A stretch of 7,377 bases of DNA from the NCBI GenBank assembly GCA_027451425.1, contig DAIDJH010000084.1:1-7377 (forward strand), given 5' to 3'. The position numbers were made by a program, and so were the translations under genes. Each line of letters starts with the position of its first letter. Within the stretch, counting starts at the first letter, position 1. The notes under the pieces are model-generated. The model saw only the letters and a list, made by a program, of their open reading frames with translations, was not told the DNA's origin and made no database searches. Shown piece by piece: positions 7,084 to 7,377 of the stretch. The DNA comes from Bdellovibrionales bacterium (GTDB lineage: Bacteria; Bdellovibrionota; Bdellovibrionia; Bdellovibrionales; UBA1609).

Positions 7084-7377
7084 ATGAAGGTGCGTGTTGC
7101 AGATTACATTGTTGATTTTCTAGCTAAACGAGGTGTCCGACACGTTTTTTTGGTGACGGGCGGCGGCGCTATGCACTTGAACGACGCCTTTGGTCGTTGC
7201 AAACAAATCGATTATGTTCCGTGCCACCACGAGCAGGCCTGCGCGATCGCGGCCGAACACTCGCTCGACATTGACGGCCAAGGAGGTGCGCGAAGGCAGC
7301 ACGGCCTCGGTGTTGGCTCGCCGCAATCGACGAGGCGATGGAGCTTCACCGACTCCTGCAGCGGGAGGAGTGGGATT
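7084..7377 (+). CDS. ThDP-dependent (acetolactate synthase-like) enzyme, N-terminal fragment with disrupted homology
   Basis: The first 58 residues are the start of the pyrimidine-binding (PYR) domain of a thiamine-diphosphate enzyme of the acetolactate synthase/pyruvate decarboxylase superfamily: ADYIVDFLAKRGVRHVFLV, then GGGAMHLND at 26-34, then HHEQACAIAAE at 48-58, with Glu50 the expected cofactor-activating glutamate. In glycan clusters such enzymes can transfer a two-carbon unit to keto-sugars (the YerE case) or make an aldehyde building block. After Glu58 (base 7257) the expected AxAYAR helix is missing. The frame stays open to the window end, but the residues no longer look like the family and base composition jumps to about 65% GC. 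The gene runs off the window, so the remainder is unseen. The ATG at 7084 has only a weak GTGGGG ribosome site five bases upstream. Confidence applies to the first 58 codons. Confidence 0.75.
   Translation, partial: MKVRVADYIVDFLAKRGVRHVFLVTGGGAMHLNDAFGRCKQIDYVPCHHEQACAIAAEHSLDIDGQGGARRQHGLGVGSPQSTRRWSFTDSCSGRSGI
7258..7377. other. Composition and homology break at the right end
   Basis: From about 7258 the ThDP-enzyme reading stops matching its family. I counted 76 G+C in the 117 bases 7261-7377 (65%), clearly above the rest of the window. No inverted-repeat end, target duplication or transposase motif is visible. The segment could be a real recombination or insertion junction, or a chimeric assembly join. 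In another plus frame, 7317-7376 reads as a helix-like stretch beginning LAAIDEAMELHRLLQ, which may be the genuine coding frame of the foreign piece, but it is too short to identify. Confidence 0.5.

Noticed and set aside
7120..7326. 68-codon minus-strand open frame at the right end
   Set aside because: It crosses the composition break and overlaps the conserved ThDP-domain codons, and it has no recognisable motif or ribosome site.
7317..7376. Antitoxin-like or other small gene in the GC-rich end
   Set aside because: A helix-like 20-residue stretch in a different frame hints at coding sequence, but it is too short and runs to the window edge without a supported start.

Overview
The window is bacterial and densely packed. 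It holds eight protein-coding genes, all of types found in surface-glycan (O-antigen, capsule or flagellin-glycan) nucleotide-sugar clusters. By eye, base composition is mid-range (roughly 45-50% GC) until the last ~120 bases, which I counted at about 65% GC (76 of 117 in 7261-7377). Shine-Dalgarno-led starts and non-ATG starts (GTG, TTG) indicate a bacterium. The sequence does not let me name a phylum; a Gram-negative is a guess based only on the glycan theme.

Layout: (1) Three plus-strand genes fill 1-3321. Two are tandem extended SDR sugar epimerase/dehydratases coupled by an ATGA overlap, and the third is a NeuB/SpsE-type nonulosonate synthase-family protein with a C-terminal SAF domain. 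(2) Four minus-strand genes fill 3318-6988. In transcription order they are a classical NAD-type SDR, a classical NADP-type SDR, a family 2 glycosyltransferase and a SAM-dependent methyltransferase with a cysteine-pair N-terminus. The gaps between them are 10, 29 and 1 bp, so they look like one operon. (3) A 95-bp divergent intergenic region follows. (4) Finally comes the plus-strand start of a thiamine-diphosphate (acetolactate-synthase-like) enzyme. Its homology stops abruptly near 7258, where base composition also changes.

The two gene groups converge with their stop codons overlapping in a single TTAG at 3318-3321.

Working model (inference): the products build and attach an uncommon, probably modified sugar. 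The NeuB-like enzyme would condense phosphoenolpyruvate with an aldehyde sugar. The four SDRs would do epimerisation and keto reduction, the ThDP enzyme would transfer or generate a C2 unit, the methyltransferase would methylate, and the glycosyltransferase would transfer the sugar. No cytidylyltransferase, aminotransferase, acetyltransferase, flippase or polymerase is present in the window, so the sugar's identity cannot be read from it. No RNA gene, mobile element, CRISPR array or convincing terminator was seen.
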